The notes beneath the pieces are model-generated. The model worked only from the letters and a program-made list of their open reading frames with translations, made no database searches and was not told the origin of the DNA. The position numbers and the translations under genes were made by a program. Below are positions 24,625 to 36,833 of a DNA stretch of 64,000 nucleotides, in pieces; positions within the stretch are counted from its first letter, which is position 1; each line of letters starts with the position of its first letter. Source of the stretch: Siphonodentalium dalli (Eukaryota; Mollusca; Scaphopoda; Gadilida; Siphonodentaliidae); assembly GCA_032622095.1 (NCBI GenBank), contig CP136061.1:261178077-261242076 (forward strand). The letters are read 5' to 3'.

Positions 24625-25992
24625 GACAAACACGGATCACTAAACACCAGCCGATTTATCCCAGCCGCGATAACACACACTCGGATCACTAAACACCAGC
24701 CTATTTATCCCAGCCGCGATAACACAAACTCTGATGACTAAACACCAGCAGATTTATCCCAGCCACGATAACACACACTCAGATGACTAAACACCAGCCT
24801 ATTTATCACAGCCGCGATAGCACACACTCGGATCAATAAACACCAACATATTTATCCCAGCCGCGATAACACACACTCGGATCAATAAATACCAGCCTAT
24901 TCATCACAGCCGCGATAACACACACTCGGATCAATATCACCAACCTATTTATCACAGCCGCGATAACACACACTCGGATCAATAAACACCAACATATTTA
25001 TCCCAGCCGCGATAACACACACTCGGATCAATAAATACCAGCCTATTCATCACAGCCGCGATAACACACACTCGGATCAATATCACCAACCTATTTATCA
25101 CAGCCGCGATAACACACACTCGGATCAATAAATACCAGCCTATTCATCACAGCCGCGATAACACAAACTCGGATCAATATCACCAACCTATTTATCACAG
25201 CCGCGATAACACACACTCGGATCAATAAATACCAGCCTATTTATCACAGCCGCGATAGCACACACTCGGATCAATAAATACCAGCCTATTTATCCCAGCC
25301 GCGATAACACACACTCGGATCAATATCACCAACCTATTTATCACAGCCGCGATAGCACACACTCGGATCAATAAATACCAGCCTATTTATCCCAGCCGCG
25401 ATAACACAAACTCGGATCAATATCACCAACCTATTTATCACAGCCGCGATAACACACACTCGGATCAATAAATACCAGCCTATTTATCACAGCCGCGATA
25501 GCACACACTCGGATCAATAAATACCAGCCTATTTATCCCAGCCGCGATAACACAAACTCGGATCAATATCACCAACCTATTTATCACAGCCGCGATAACA
25601 CACACTCGGATCAATAAATACCAGCCTATTTATCACAGCCGCGATAGCACACACTCGGATCAATAAATACCAGCCTATTTATCACAGCCGCGATAACACA
25701 CACTCGGATCAATAAATACCAGCCTATTCATCACAGCCGCGATAACACAAACTCGGATCAATATCACCAACCTATTTATCACAGCCGCGATAACACAAAC
25801 TCGGATCAATATCACCAACCTATTTATCACAGCCGCGATAACACAAACTCGGATCAATATCACCAACCTATTTATCCCAGCCGCGATAACACACACTCGG
25901 ATCAATAAATACCAGCCTATTTATCACAGCCGCGATAGCACACACTCGGATCAATAAATACCAGTCTATTTATCCCAGCCGCGATAACACCC
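24625..25992. repeat. 48/49-bp satellite, about 28 copies of two subtypes
   Basis: The shared core is CAGCCGCGATAACACACACT followed by CGGATCAATA. One subtype continues AATACCAGCCTATT (49 bp), the other TCACCAACCTATT (48 bp). The subtypes alternate irregularly, with blocks such as 49-49-48 repeated. Runs of 48-bp units read as a 16-residue periodic peptide on the minus strand near 25675-25905, which is a repeat artefact. The first units (24625-24780) are the most diverged, as expected at an array edge. Confidence 0.95.
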
Positions 25993-25999
25993 AGTCCTC

Positions 26000-26780
26000 G
26001 GTAACAGTCAATATCTCACTTCAAAATATATGCCATGACACTTTGTGGTTATTAACCTCGGTTTTTGAATTGGGTGTATTAACGTAGTCGAGCTCACCTC
26101 GCGTGTATATGTGGCAACCACCAATTTGAAGTCCTTCCTCCTCATTCCACACGATGTCAGTCACATTGAGTTCTAGTAACAGGATCACACAGTGTAAGGT
26201 GCATACCATGTTCATAACAGGGCGTAAGTAGTACATATGTATCTACAAAGTTAATGAGCTCTGGCATGACATACCGCGTGTATATATTTGACGATTGTCC
26301 TGTCCCATACACATGTAGATAGATACCTGTCTTTACCAAACATTCTTCTATTGCCATGTATTTCATCAAAAGTAAGTATAATATCATTTTGTCTAGTTAT
26401 CCACAATTATATCAGAAGAAATTGTTATTTTTTATTCTGACGTGACATTTGACCTTCAGAAAAAGTGCAATGTCAGAACATTACGCCAAAAAATGTTAAC
26501 ATCAGCTGAAATAAGAACCTATCTTCAACATATGAAAGGTCAAGTTATGTTCATAATTTCAAGAAAGTGTGAAAAGTGATCACTGTATTAACCATACCCC
26601 CAATATTTAGACACTTGCTATTCTAGCAAGGGTGGCGGTACATGTATTCCGCCCATATCTGAGGTGTTGAAATATTTTCATTTTTCTAGTTGGAGTTATG
26701 CTCTGGTAAGCATTTGTAACTTTGTGACCAAAAAACACGTCGGATGGTTGTGATATCCTATGTTTACCGTCAACTTGTTA
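26000..26780. other. Unassigned interval
   Basis: I see no supported gene, RNA or long repeat. Minus-strand frames of 71 and 76 codons near 26021-26387 have no recognisable motif. Confidence 0.4.
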
Positions 26781-27412
26781 TTAAAGGCACGCATGGCCAT
26801 CGTTATAGGTTATAATATAAATCGTGAAGATATTAATTAAAGATACAGGCGGTGTTGCAGGTGGGTATGCTGTTAAAATATTCACCTCCGTCAAAAACCG
26901 CCATAAACAGAAATAATAGTAAAATATAGACATACCTTGTTCTTATACCAATCAGAAATATGGCATAAACAGTATGTTATTGTCAAATGTTTTTCCTTAG
27001 TTATGTTAACAAAAGCAAAAAACGTTACAGGATCTGACTTTTGTTTAGATCCGGATATGGTAAACATAAAGAGCGTTATTTGTTACTGTTTTCCTGATAT
27101 GGAAATAATAAAGAGCGTTTATATAATTTGTGCGTGATTAACCAATAGAATTTCGCTGTGTGAAGTAAACAGAAGCAAAACTGCTGTGACACGAGCAGGT
27201 TCTTGTTTACGTACACGATCGTACATCTTGACGACAACAATATACTAATTACGCGCTGACCATGCATGTTTGGCATTAGAACAAAACTATATATATTTTA
27301 GTATTCCTTCTGTTGATGGCGATTTGAAAAAATGTGAATATTACTGCAACGAACGCCGCCCATGTCTTTAAAGGCACGGATGGCCTTCGTTATAGGTTAT
27401 AATTTAGAAATC
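26780..27412 (+). repeat. Repeated word pair and unassigned sequence between
   Basis: AAAGGCACGCATGGCCATCG at about 26785 recurs as AAAGGCACGGATGGCCTTCG at about 27371. Both are followed by TTATAGGTTATAAT. Between them, CCTGATATGGAAATAATAAAGAGCG (split: CCTGATATGG, AATAAAGAGCGTT) near 27092 resembles a motif in the TIR family at 28165, 31505 and 61088. No coding capacity is seen. Confidence 0.5.
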
Positions 27413-27825
27413 AAAATTTGCCAAATTATGAACATTTCCTCAAGAAAGATTTTTGTAGGAGAGTGATTGACGGGTGACCCATTCAACATCGACATTTGAG
27501 AGGCGATTATTAGTAAACGCTATACTGATATATGGGTCTCCCCAGTGTTGAGTGTTTTGGTTATCGCATACTCTTTACGTACTGTCTGTATACATAACAT
27601 GGCGTTTGTTTACATAACACGTAGTTTGTCATTTGTCTATAATATAATATTCTGTCTATTTGTGGCGATTTTAACGGATGTGGTGGCTATATAGTTTAAC
27701 AGCAATACACACCGCCAACGCGTACCGTACCTTTAAATTGAATTGAATTGAACGCGTACCGTACCTTTAAACTTTGAAATCTTATTAGACTAATTGGACT
27801 TTTATCGGCAATTATATCATAATAT

Positions 27826-28062
27826 AACCCATACAGAGCCCCAGACAAACATGAGCAGACGACACTCTTCTATATGCTTCTATATATGTGTGGGGCTCCC
27901 TGCAGGGTAATGGATGTTTTTTATGTTATGTCCTAAAAATTGTAAGAAACATTTATTTAAAAAACATGAGAAAAAATTGTTAGGCCAATGCATTCTCTTA
28001 TATATGCGAGGCGACCTATGGTCGACTCGCATATATAAGAGAATGCATTGGCACAGGGTAAA
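27826..28062 (-). mobile_element. Double-hairpin element, half copy C
   Basis: It begins inside the spacer at CCCATACAGAGCCCC and runs through TGTGGGGCTCCCTGC and ATGGATGTTTTTTA to one complete hairpin (27984-28051), then GCACAGGGTAAAAAA. Orientation matches the copy at 50043. The left hairpin is missing. Confidence 0.88.
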
Positions 28063-29455
28063 AAAAATAATCGAAAATAATTAGGAACAACGTTTACATA
28101 CAATGGTTTTGACATCCGAAATCTCATTATTGGATAGTTATTAAACGGACATGGCTCATTCGAACCTCCAATTTTTTTCCAACGTAATTTGGAGCGACGG
28201 ATACGATAGATTGATAAATAAACGAACTATTGACATACAGGCTTCATATGCTCTGAAAAGCACTTGCCACGGTCACAGCAATTTTTCAGCCGTTTTCAAC
28301 TTTTCGCCAGAAGTAAGATAAACGCTCTTTGTTGCTACCATATCAGGAATATACTACCACGGAACGCTCTTTTCTGTTCCATGTCGAGCAAATGGCTGTG
28401 TTGTGTTTTGGACCCAAACACCGTATTCACAGTTGTATTTTTCATTACTTCAATGCGTCTTCTTAGGTTACCTAAAGCTCGTAGAAAGGTAGTTCAGATA
28501 TTTATCGACCTATTTCGATACTGAGAAAAATTCAAAAGCGAATAATAGTATAATATGTGTATTTTGGAGCGCAAACCGCCATGTGGCTTTAACTATGAAG
28601 ATAAGAACACAGACAATCTCTTTATTTCATGTCCTTGGTATATATAATTTAGCAGGAAGCCACTTCGAATGCTGTTATTCCCTTTAAGGGCTACAAACTG
28701 AAAACCGGAAAACAAAAGCGAAGGACTCAATAGGGAAAAGGCCTTCCCAACGACTCGGATATTTAAAAGTACAGGCGAAGTTATCGCCCCCTGGTGTTCA
28801 ACAATGTTCTGCCCAGCATGCGCGAGTCTTGTTCAACACTGAGGTAGTTTTCGTCAAGTGGTTACGGTAATGAAACCTCATTCTGTTCATTCAGAATCGG
28901 ACACTCTTTCTTTAGCAGTTGGTTTGTCACCGTTGCCAACACCTGTGGTCCCGATACCACATGGGGAGCGATACTATCATGTTATTTGTAGAATCGAAAG
29001 TGAGAGAGCGTCATCCGGTGGAAGACAATGGTAACATCACAGGAATTCTCGCGAGATATCACAAGTCAGTTCGAGAACGTTTGCGGCTTGATCGAAATCG
29101 ATGAACTCAAGAAGATTGCTAATTTTCTGCTGTATTTCAGAGAACCTCTTCTGGTTTGAAGTGGGTTTGTATACCCAATTCCGCCCTATTTCAGATAGAT
29201 GAGGGTAAGTTGTTGAGGAAAATAATCCCAGCTGTTATATTGGCGAGGGATACAATAACAGACCCTGTTTTGATTATTGTCTGTTCAAAGTCGATATAGT
29301 ATTTGTTAACGAGTTCGCTTCCAACTTGAAATAAATGATATATCATTAAATTCCGACAGCAACTGATGGGCGAACAGTTTGCGCTCCTTTTTGCCTTCTC
29401 CCATTTGAGCATCCGGTTTTTGCCGACATCTAACAGGACTAATAGAATAATTACC

Positions 29456-30266
29456 ACTTCGATGGTACCCAATCCAATTTCGGCAATTTCTAATAAAGCT
29501 ACCTCGTTTCTTATTGGACGCGAATAGCACTATCAGTTCACAAAACCCCCAAAACCTATATTTTTTCCAGCTAACCGATGACCCATGTGTCACCAGATTC
29601 GATATATGACTGTCGTCATCATTATAAAATCAACGCACCCCATCATAAAATTATTCGTCGATTCGTTTTTTTAATATTCCGGCATAATATGTGTAACAGG
29701 ATCGACTTCCTGAAAATTCATCTCAATGGATTGGAATGATGTCGAAAATATATACATGCAAAATTCCCATGTTACTTTAGCATTAGCCATAATGTATATA
29801 CCGTGTTTTTATCCATATCTTGCAACTCTGATTAAAAACAAAATATATCATTAAATTCCGACAGCAATGCTCGAACGTATTGTCGTTCCCGATTACCTTG
29901 TTTTTGCCTTAAACGTTTTACAGACCAACTACAGATTTTGTTTTTATTAATCAGAGTTACCAAGATATGGATAAAAACACGGTATATATACATTATAGTT
30001 AATGATAAAGTAACATGGGGATTTTGCATGTATATATTTTCGACATCATTCCAATCCATTGAGATGAATTTTCAGGAAAATTTTATGATGGGTTGATTTA
30101 TTGTAATTATGACGACAGGAATATATCGAATCTGGTGACACATGGACCATCGGTTAATTGGAAAAATACTAGGTTGTTGTGCTTTATGAGAACTGATATT
30201 CGCGTCCAATAAAAAAGGGCAGCTTTATTAGAAATTTCCGAAATATGGAGTGGGTACCATCGAAGA
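29456..30266. mobile_element. Long foldback with ~330-390-bp arms and ~90-bp loop
   Basis: The arms are 29456-29845 and 29937-30266. Paired words include TTCGATGGTACCCA with TGGGTACCATCGAA, TGTCACCAGATTCGATATAT with ATATCGAATCTGGTGACA, and CCGTGTTTTTATCCATATCT with AGATATGGATAAAAACACGG. Several indels separate the arms, so it is not new. The loop repeats TTAAATTCCGACAGCAA, which also occurs at about 29346. Confidence 0.85.
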
Positions 30267-30713
30267 ATTCAAATTTTCCCGCGTTTCCTGGCATTAGCGG
30301 AAAATTATGTATTCACAGTTCGGGCATATAGAGTTGTTTATTATAGGCGGAGCCTATTTCGAATTGTAGCCAATGAGCATGAGATTTGTGGTAATTGTTC
30401 AGATCGCTAGAGCGGAGAATTCGTCATTCTAGCCGTGTAACTTCACTGAGAGGGTCACATTAATTTTCAAAAAATTTATTTTTAAAAAAATATATATATA
30501 TAATTTTCAATCAAATGAAAGAAATTATCAATGCTGTGTCCAGCTATATAGCGTTCTTCATTCTGTAATATAACTCAGCTGAAAGATGACAAATTATTCA
30601 CAATGTTCAGAATATTGATACATCTATAATTATGAGTAGATTTCAATAAGGGTGCGGTCCGAACACCCGAGCTGCACATACGAGTGGGCTTCGGATTTCA
30701 GGTTTCCAGTCCC

Positions 30714-30750
30714 TATAAAAGGGGTGCATGGTTTTTCCTGACCGACTGTG
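30714..30750 (+). promoter_or_regulatory. Candidate TATA-type core promoter
   Basis: TATAAAAGGGG at 30714-30724 is a strong TATA-box match, and CTGACCGACTG lies about 25 bp downstream where an initiator would sit. It is inside the 28165-31505 element. No ORF follows, so it could be a relic promoter or coincidence. Confidence 0.2.
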
Positions 30751-31505
30751 CAGACTTTCTAGGATGTATTTACATTGTGTATGTAAATTATTATAGCATG
30801 TGCCCACATATAACCTGTAAAGCATGTTACGCAATAAACGCCGTCTGTGACCACAGCTAGTGCCGCTCAGTTGCAAATGAGTGTTTGTTTGAAATATGAG
30901 AGAATTGGGAATACGTGTAACTATTCTATTAGTCCTGTTAGATGTCGGCAAAAACCGGATGCTCAAATGGGAATAGTTCAGCCTAAAAAAATATATGATC
31001 CCATAAATTCGGTGACTGTGTGACACCCGCCACCTGGATTAAAAGAACGCACCCAGGCATCGCCAGAATCCATAAAAATCATCCATTATTTGGTGTCTAA
31101 TGAATCGTGGTTTGCTCCCTAAAATACACCTACTAATTTCGCTTTTGAAATTTATCCGGTATCGAAATAGGTCGATAAATAGTGAACTATCTTTTCAGGA
31201 GCATCATATGTCCAGAAAGACGCAATAAAGTCATACAGAAATACAACATTGAACGCAATGTTTGGGTTCCAAACAATAAAAATCCATGGAACAGAAAAGA
31301 GCGTTCAGTGTTACTCTATTCCTGATATGGTATAAATAAAGAGCGTTTATATCACTACTATGCGAACAATTGTAAACAGCTGGAAAATGGCTGTGACCAT
31401 GCATGGGAAGTATTTTTCAGAGCACATGGAGCCGGTATATCAATATGTCAACCTATCTAACACCTCCATCCGAATTACGTAGACAGAACTTGGAAGCTCA
31501 ATGTT

Positions 31506-33335
31506 CAATGTTTTATTTACTCAAATCACAGTACGTGACACAAGAGACATATTTATAATTATACAGTGCATGGTATGTCATTGGTGCAATATTCAAAGTC
31601 GACAACAACAGAAATGGGTATGATAACAACGTATTCTATACGCACATAATGTGCGAATGGGATGGTGGGGTTGATATGAGCCTTGTCCGCTTAAAGTGAT
31701 GTGAAACACTCCACTGAAATGTGCAGAAGAGAATAACAAAGAATCGTGTCAATATAAGTTATAACAGTTACTTAAAGGCCCACTTAATTTTCAATCCCAA
31801 GATCACATTATAAAACAACATATTCCATATTATATACCATGAACCCCCAGATCACATTATATTATAACATATTCCATATTATATACCATGAACCCCATTG
31901 TATTGTCAACTTATCCGGTCATAAACTGTGAACATGTTGTTTTTGTCAAGATACCGACGTTTGTTTTGTGCTTAATTCCGATCTGGTATGTAACGCCAGT
32001 CTTTTATTCTCAATGGAAGGGGAATATCTCCATATCTTATATGTGAATTATGATGCATTATGGGTTAATAACGGGAGAAATCGTTGTTTGAATCTGAGAA
32101 TATTTGTCACTTGGTGCATGGACACTCATAGACCACAGCTGTTCCGTATTCCGGTAGAATATATATTTGTTTGGTTCCTCTTCCAAATGGTATACAATAT
32201 GGATTATGTTGTATAACTCAATAATCTACTTCACATTAGGGGGTGGTCCCAACTCTAGATTGCATGCTTTTCTGTGACTTTTGTGAACCGATATCTCAAT
32301 AAGAATTGAACTAATGACCCAGGAGAAATTCCATAATTGTAAGCGACACAAAGCAAAATCACCCACAAAGTCACTTAAATTTCAAGTTGGAACCTTTACC
32401 TACAGTTAAGTACATTATTAAGGAACAGGTATATAATAACTAAGAAATATATTCCCCACGTTACTTTTTAAACTTTAAAAGGTTCCCTGTCAAAACTTCA
32501 AAAAGTTCCCAGGTTTTGTACTGGTGGAATATGAACTCTACGGGCGTTAGCCAGAGTATAAATTCATGGCATGATGTTAACCAGAGTAGAGATTCATGGC
32601 ATGGTCTAAGTCTATATTGCACAACAAGTCACCCGCTAACCTGCCCCTTAGTAGATCGAGTCCCAGTGTCTTTGATCAATGTAAGATATCATATTCCCAT
32701 CTAAAACTCGGAGATATGTGATAGCTTAATTTGAGACCACTTTCTAGGAATCAGATACGAAGAATTCAGAAATGATACCTATTGTAAATTTAAATAAATA
32801 AGAAAGAAATGAAACAAAATAATCGAAGAGCAAATATGATGATTGGAATGCTACATTGATACCTAATGTCAGTCAAGTAGCGTTTATAAAAACAAGAATT
32901 TTACCTCAAGCTAAAGTGAAGATACCATCTGAAGAAAAGCAGACGATTTCAATGACTTCTCGCCTTTGATAATGACCGATTATTAATTACGCTCAATTTC
33001 ATGCCCTCCAACAGAATGGGGTCAAGAAGGGACACAAAACTGGACATAAATTAGTCTTTTTAATCAGGTAATTCCCTCTGGGCATCTTAATGGCGACTGT
33101 CTGTTTATCGATGAATTCCCATCTCGGGACATTGGCCGACAGAAGACGAATCCTATTGTGTTGTTATTACCCGTGTCAAAATTTCAAAGGACTTTCTGGT
33201 ATTCTAGTTATGCCAATGGACAGGGATGTCATCCGTCATATTTATTTATATCCTATCTCCCTACTTTACGACAATTCCCTGGGTACCACTGTTGGGCTAA
33301 ATAATTCAAGACTAAGACATATTTGCGTAATGGCA
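31506..33335. other. Unassigned interval with two small local duplications
   Basis: A 50-bp tandem duplication occurs at 31795-31893 (AACATATTCCATATTATATA followed by CCATGAACCCC, twice). A second short one is at 32540-32605 (AGAGTATAAATTCATGGCAT and AGAGTAGAGATTCATGGCAT). Sequence similar to the TIR of the 17243-21159 structure appears at 31998-32050. No gene is supported. Confidence 0.45.
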
Positions 33336-33339
33336 ATTC

Positions 33340-33640
33340 TTTAATCGAATTACCGAAATTAAGACAACCATCGGCATGTGGTGCGGCCCCGATTGAACAA
33401 TATGCAACCTGGGTGTACCACGCCACACGCCTAAACCAAAAAAGGTATGGCACGGCACCGGGTCGTGCCATACTAAGCACTAACCAGTCACTGGAGGAAG
33501 AGGGGGGGTGCAGAAGCCCACACCTGAAAGGGTGGGATGGCGGGTAGAAATTATTGACCTTGTGGTCTGTGCGAAATTCGTTTGAATGGGCAGTCGGGTA
33601 TCGACAACGTCACCACGAAGACAATCAATCAATCAAGGTA
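33340..33640 (+). mobile_element. Possible short retroposon with (AATC)n end
   Basis: A GC-richer island contains a strong hairpin, GTATGGCACG/CGTGCCATAC (33445-33473). It has a G-run and paired CCCACACC/GGGTGGG words, and ends in ACAATCAATCAATCAA (33622-33637). A body plus simple-sequence tail suggests a retroposon. No A/B boxes or second copy were found, so the call is tentative. Confidence 0.25.
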
Positions 33641-33887
33641 TCCGACTTTCTCGTGGTTGGCGCTCAGATGTTCACTTGACCTCGAAATTCCTAAACCGCT
33701 GACCCCGGTCGCAGGTCGATACAATATTAAGGTCGACCGTCTATAAAAATCTTTTCCTTCGTAAAATTTATTTTTCGACAGAATAGGATACAGGTCTAGT
33801 TCTGTGTCAGCAGTTTGTGATCCTATATATTATTATATGACCTATTCTCAGGCTTTATCTTATAGTTGAGGGACATCTCAATTTGTC

Positions 33888-34063
33888 GTCTGCTCATGTT
33901 TGTCTGGGGCTCTGTATGGGTGAAATTATAAAATTGTTAAAGAATATAAGAACAAATTATTAAAATTGTAAAAAATTGTTAGGCCAATGCATTCTCTTAT
34001 ATATGCGAGGCGACCTATGGTCGACTCGCATATATAAGAGAATGCATTGGCACAGGGTAAAAA
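33888..34063 (+). mobile_element. Double-hairpin element, half copy D
   Basis: It starts inside the spacer at GTCGTCTGCTCATGTTTGTC and continues through GGGGCTCTGTATGGGTG and AAATTGTTAAAGAA to one complete hairpin (33985-34052), then GCACAGGGTAAAAAA. Orientation is as at 38826. The left half is absent. Confidence 0.88.
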
Positions 34064-35740
34064 ATACGATCGATAAGAAATATAATTTGTTCACGCTCAT
34101 GCACTGAAGCAAGTACCACCCCCTGTGAACCGGTCCTGCACAGCGAGGTAGCAGTGGTTAAGCTCCTGGTCGCAAGGAACAGTTTGGGTAGCAAAATGTA
34201 AGCAAATGTCCCACAGATGGAAGAAACACGCGGCGAGGACAAACTATCGAGATATTAGCACACGTTAGCGGCCGAGTGATCTACAAAAGAACAAATGCAG
34301 GACATACTTATTTTGTGTTAACATCCATTTAGATACAACGTTGACCATCCACAATTTATGTATTCATATTCCTTTTTAACAAGAAAATACTGATTATCTT
34401 TGACAAGAAATAATATATTAAAATAGACGTCGAATGGTTCATTAGTGATTGTTCCTATATACTTGTATTCTGAACGGCGAGTAATACGTTATTATTTAAC
34501 TGCTCTTTTTTTAAATTAAAGAAACTGTTGAATGGTCCTGCTCGCAGTGTTTGTGGGTCCTGATTGCAGTGGTTGCAATCTATGCAATGGTATGTGGTTT
34601 TGCGTGTACAGTGGAAGTTCTTGTGCTTTGACTATAGTATTGGTTTTCAAATAACTATTGCAACACAAGTTACAAGGGATTGGGACACAAGTTATAACTA
34701 CTTAATGAAACCCCTTTCTCGACAACATTTAAACAACTGTTTACTTGACTAAAGCCCATTAAATTTATAGCAGACCACCGTCAGACAGTACCATTACCTC
34801 CTGCAGACAGTATCATTGAAATTTTGGAAGCGCGGGATTTTGGTGAGAGTTGATGTTAAGTTCTCTTGAGTGACGTCTTAGAACTATCGGTCGTTCCAAA
34901 GGCAGGTATTCTTGAGATGCCGTATATATATAAAAAAAAGACGATAAACAGATCTACAAACAAGTACTTTGACAAGAATGAGTGTGTATCGGTATCCATG
35001 TTGTCAAGAAAGATTAAGTTTCAGTTCCAAAAATGTCAAGAAACGAATACCAAAATGCATATCGTGCCATCTGTGCAAACTCAGATGCACACTCCAGATA
35101 CATATGAAACAGAAGATTTTAATATCAATCTGGCCGTTGAAGCATTGAACCCAGAACAAATTGTTAACAGGCTGTTTGTAACCAAGGTGACTATTGACAA
35201 ACAATTATGCTTAGTCGTAAATCATATTTCTAGAATGTCTGTCCCAAAATGGCAGCCAAATTGACAAAACCGAATGAAATTGAATGCAGGGTCTCGTGAA
35301 ACGGTTAAATCTGGAATTGTAGGCACCCTGAAACGGAAAAATAACTCAGTTTATATGTAACTGTTATCTTGAATCGTGTGATTAATCGTGTGTAATTAAA
35401 CTGTTAAATGGGATGTAATAGGGATGTTTTGAATCTGTGACCTTTTCTAGAAGCAGAAATATATGTACTCAGAGAAGTCTCACGAATGTGACCGATCATC
35501 ATTTATTTTGAAATATGCAATATAAAACCCTTTCTCCTTCACCTCTGTAGAACAATGTGATATATATACATGTATACTCGGTCAAATGTGAAGATCCTAT
35601 TGTCCATGTCTCAAAATGCCTCCGATCAAGTGACGACACCCGAATATTCGTTTTTACCATAAGAATGAATGGTGGTATATAACGAACGTTATTTATCAAA
35701 ACACATTGAATACCATAAAATATCTATTATATATTTTGTA
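34064..35740. other. Unassigned interval
   Basis: No supported gene or repeat. A 132-codon plus-strand frame at 34866-35264 starts at a TTG, has no recognisable motif and an ordinary AT-rich composition. I do not call it. Confidence 0.4.
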
Positions 35741-35744
35741 ACTT

Positions 35745-36200
35745 CTATATGTGTGTATGTATGTATGTATGTATGCATGCATGCGTGCGTGCATGCGTGT
35801 ATGTATGTGTCTTATAGACTCGAAACTGCTCGACCGATCCCACTCAAATTTGATATGTAGGCCTACTTTGATCCCAGGAACAATATAGGCGGGTCCAATT
35901 TCACGAACGACCGTGTCCTTGACCTTGACATTGACCTCGCTCATATAGGCATGTGTCTGGACCTCGACCGATCCGACTCAAATTTAGTATGTAGGCCTAC
36001 TTTTGATACCGGGAACAATATGGGAGAGTCCAATTTCACGTGCGACCGTGTCCTTGGCCTTGACCTCGCTCATATACGCTCATATAGGCATGTTTCTGGA
36101 CTGATCGCACAATAATTTGTCCAGACGCTGTATATTCTACCCAGACGGAGGCGATCAAAAAGAAATCCCTAAATAGCCCGGACGAAGTCGAGCCCATAAG
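35745..36200 (+). repeat. GTAT/GCAT microsatellite plus ~135-bp tandem duplication
   Basis: After (GTAT)n(GCAT)n at 35752-35810, a unit starting CTCGACCGATCC at about 35828 recurs at about 35966. Each copy has ACTCAAATTT, ATGTAGGCCTACTTT, GGAACAATAT, GTCCAATTTCACG and CGACCGTGTCCTTG. The following AATAGCCCGGACGAAGTCGA resembles retroelement-end sequence. It is probably one dispersed retroelement relic; the class is not determined. Confidence 0.6.
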
Positions 36201-36833
36201 TTAGTCTTCTATAAATTAAAAACTTGACCAACATTGCATGTTTACGAACTTAGTGGCAGAGACTGTATTTATAGCTGGAAATTATATCTGGTTATATTCA
36301 CCAAAGCCACATGCACTGTATAAACGAAAACTACTACGATTTGTGCAACCGTATCACCGCGTTTACCCATTTCCCTAATGTTACATATAGTTGCTGCACA
36401 CAAAACCACAAATAGCAATATTTCGTGAATGCTTAACGCTTTAGACACTGATCACCTAATATTTAGTACAAATGGGTGGGTGGTATTGGTAAGATATGCA
36501 TTTGTCACGTCAAAAAATCTACAATTATTTGCTGATTTCTAACCTTAAAGTCAATATAAATATTTGAGGCGTTGTGCACGCTCGAGAAACATCGTAACAG
36601 AATAAAGCTGAATCACCGCATAGTTTCCGGTACAAAGCTATCATTATTAGATGTCGGCTATGCATCAAATACGTCGTAGACATCATGTGATCGTATTGAA
36701 AAAATATTCCGAATGATCAGCTGGAACGGTAAGTATAAATGTTGATTGAAAATCCCCTGGCGGCATTCGCCGCTGAAGCTAGAAAAATTTGTTCCCGAGG
36801 ACGGGTGAGTAGAATTTATTCTGTGGTCTTCAT

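Larger units (their letters stand above)
28165..31505. mobile_element. 3.3-kb element with ~400-bp terminal inverted repeats
   Basis: 28165-28600 and the reverse complement of 31108-31505 share a long series of words. These include GACGGATACG/TTCGGATGGAG, TTGACATA, ATGCTCTGAAAA, ACCATATCAGGAATA, CGCTCTTTTCTGTTCCATG and ATCGACCTATTTCGATAC. A third, single arm lies at 61088-61560. A further inverted pair (29392-29440 and 30929-30977, sharing GAGCATCCGGTTTTTGCCG) and a central foldback (29456-30266) nest symmetrically inside. No transposase was recognised. The outer boundaries are approximate because no target duplication is clear. Confidence 0.6.

Noticed and set aside
24625-25992. Satellite considered as a CRISPR-like array
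   Set aside because: There are no unique spacers between repeats; units are head-to-tail and the genome is eukaryotic.
30643-31026. 127-codon minus-strand frame
   Set aside because: No recognisable domain and it spans an inverted-repeat word shared with 29392-29440, which indicates repeat DNA.
33340-33560. 5S rRNA or tRNA gene
   Set aside because: No match to the 5S internal promoter blocks and no cloverleaf; only the single hairpin is convincing.
34866-35264. 132-codon plus-strand frame
   Set aside because: It starts at TTG, has no motif or hydrophobic pattern I recognise, and no flanking gene signals; kept as unassigned.
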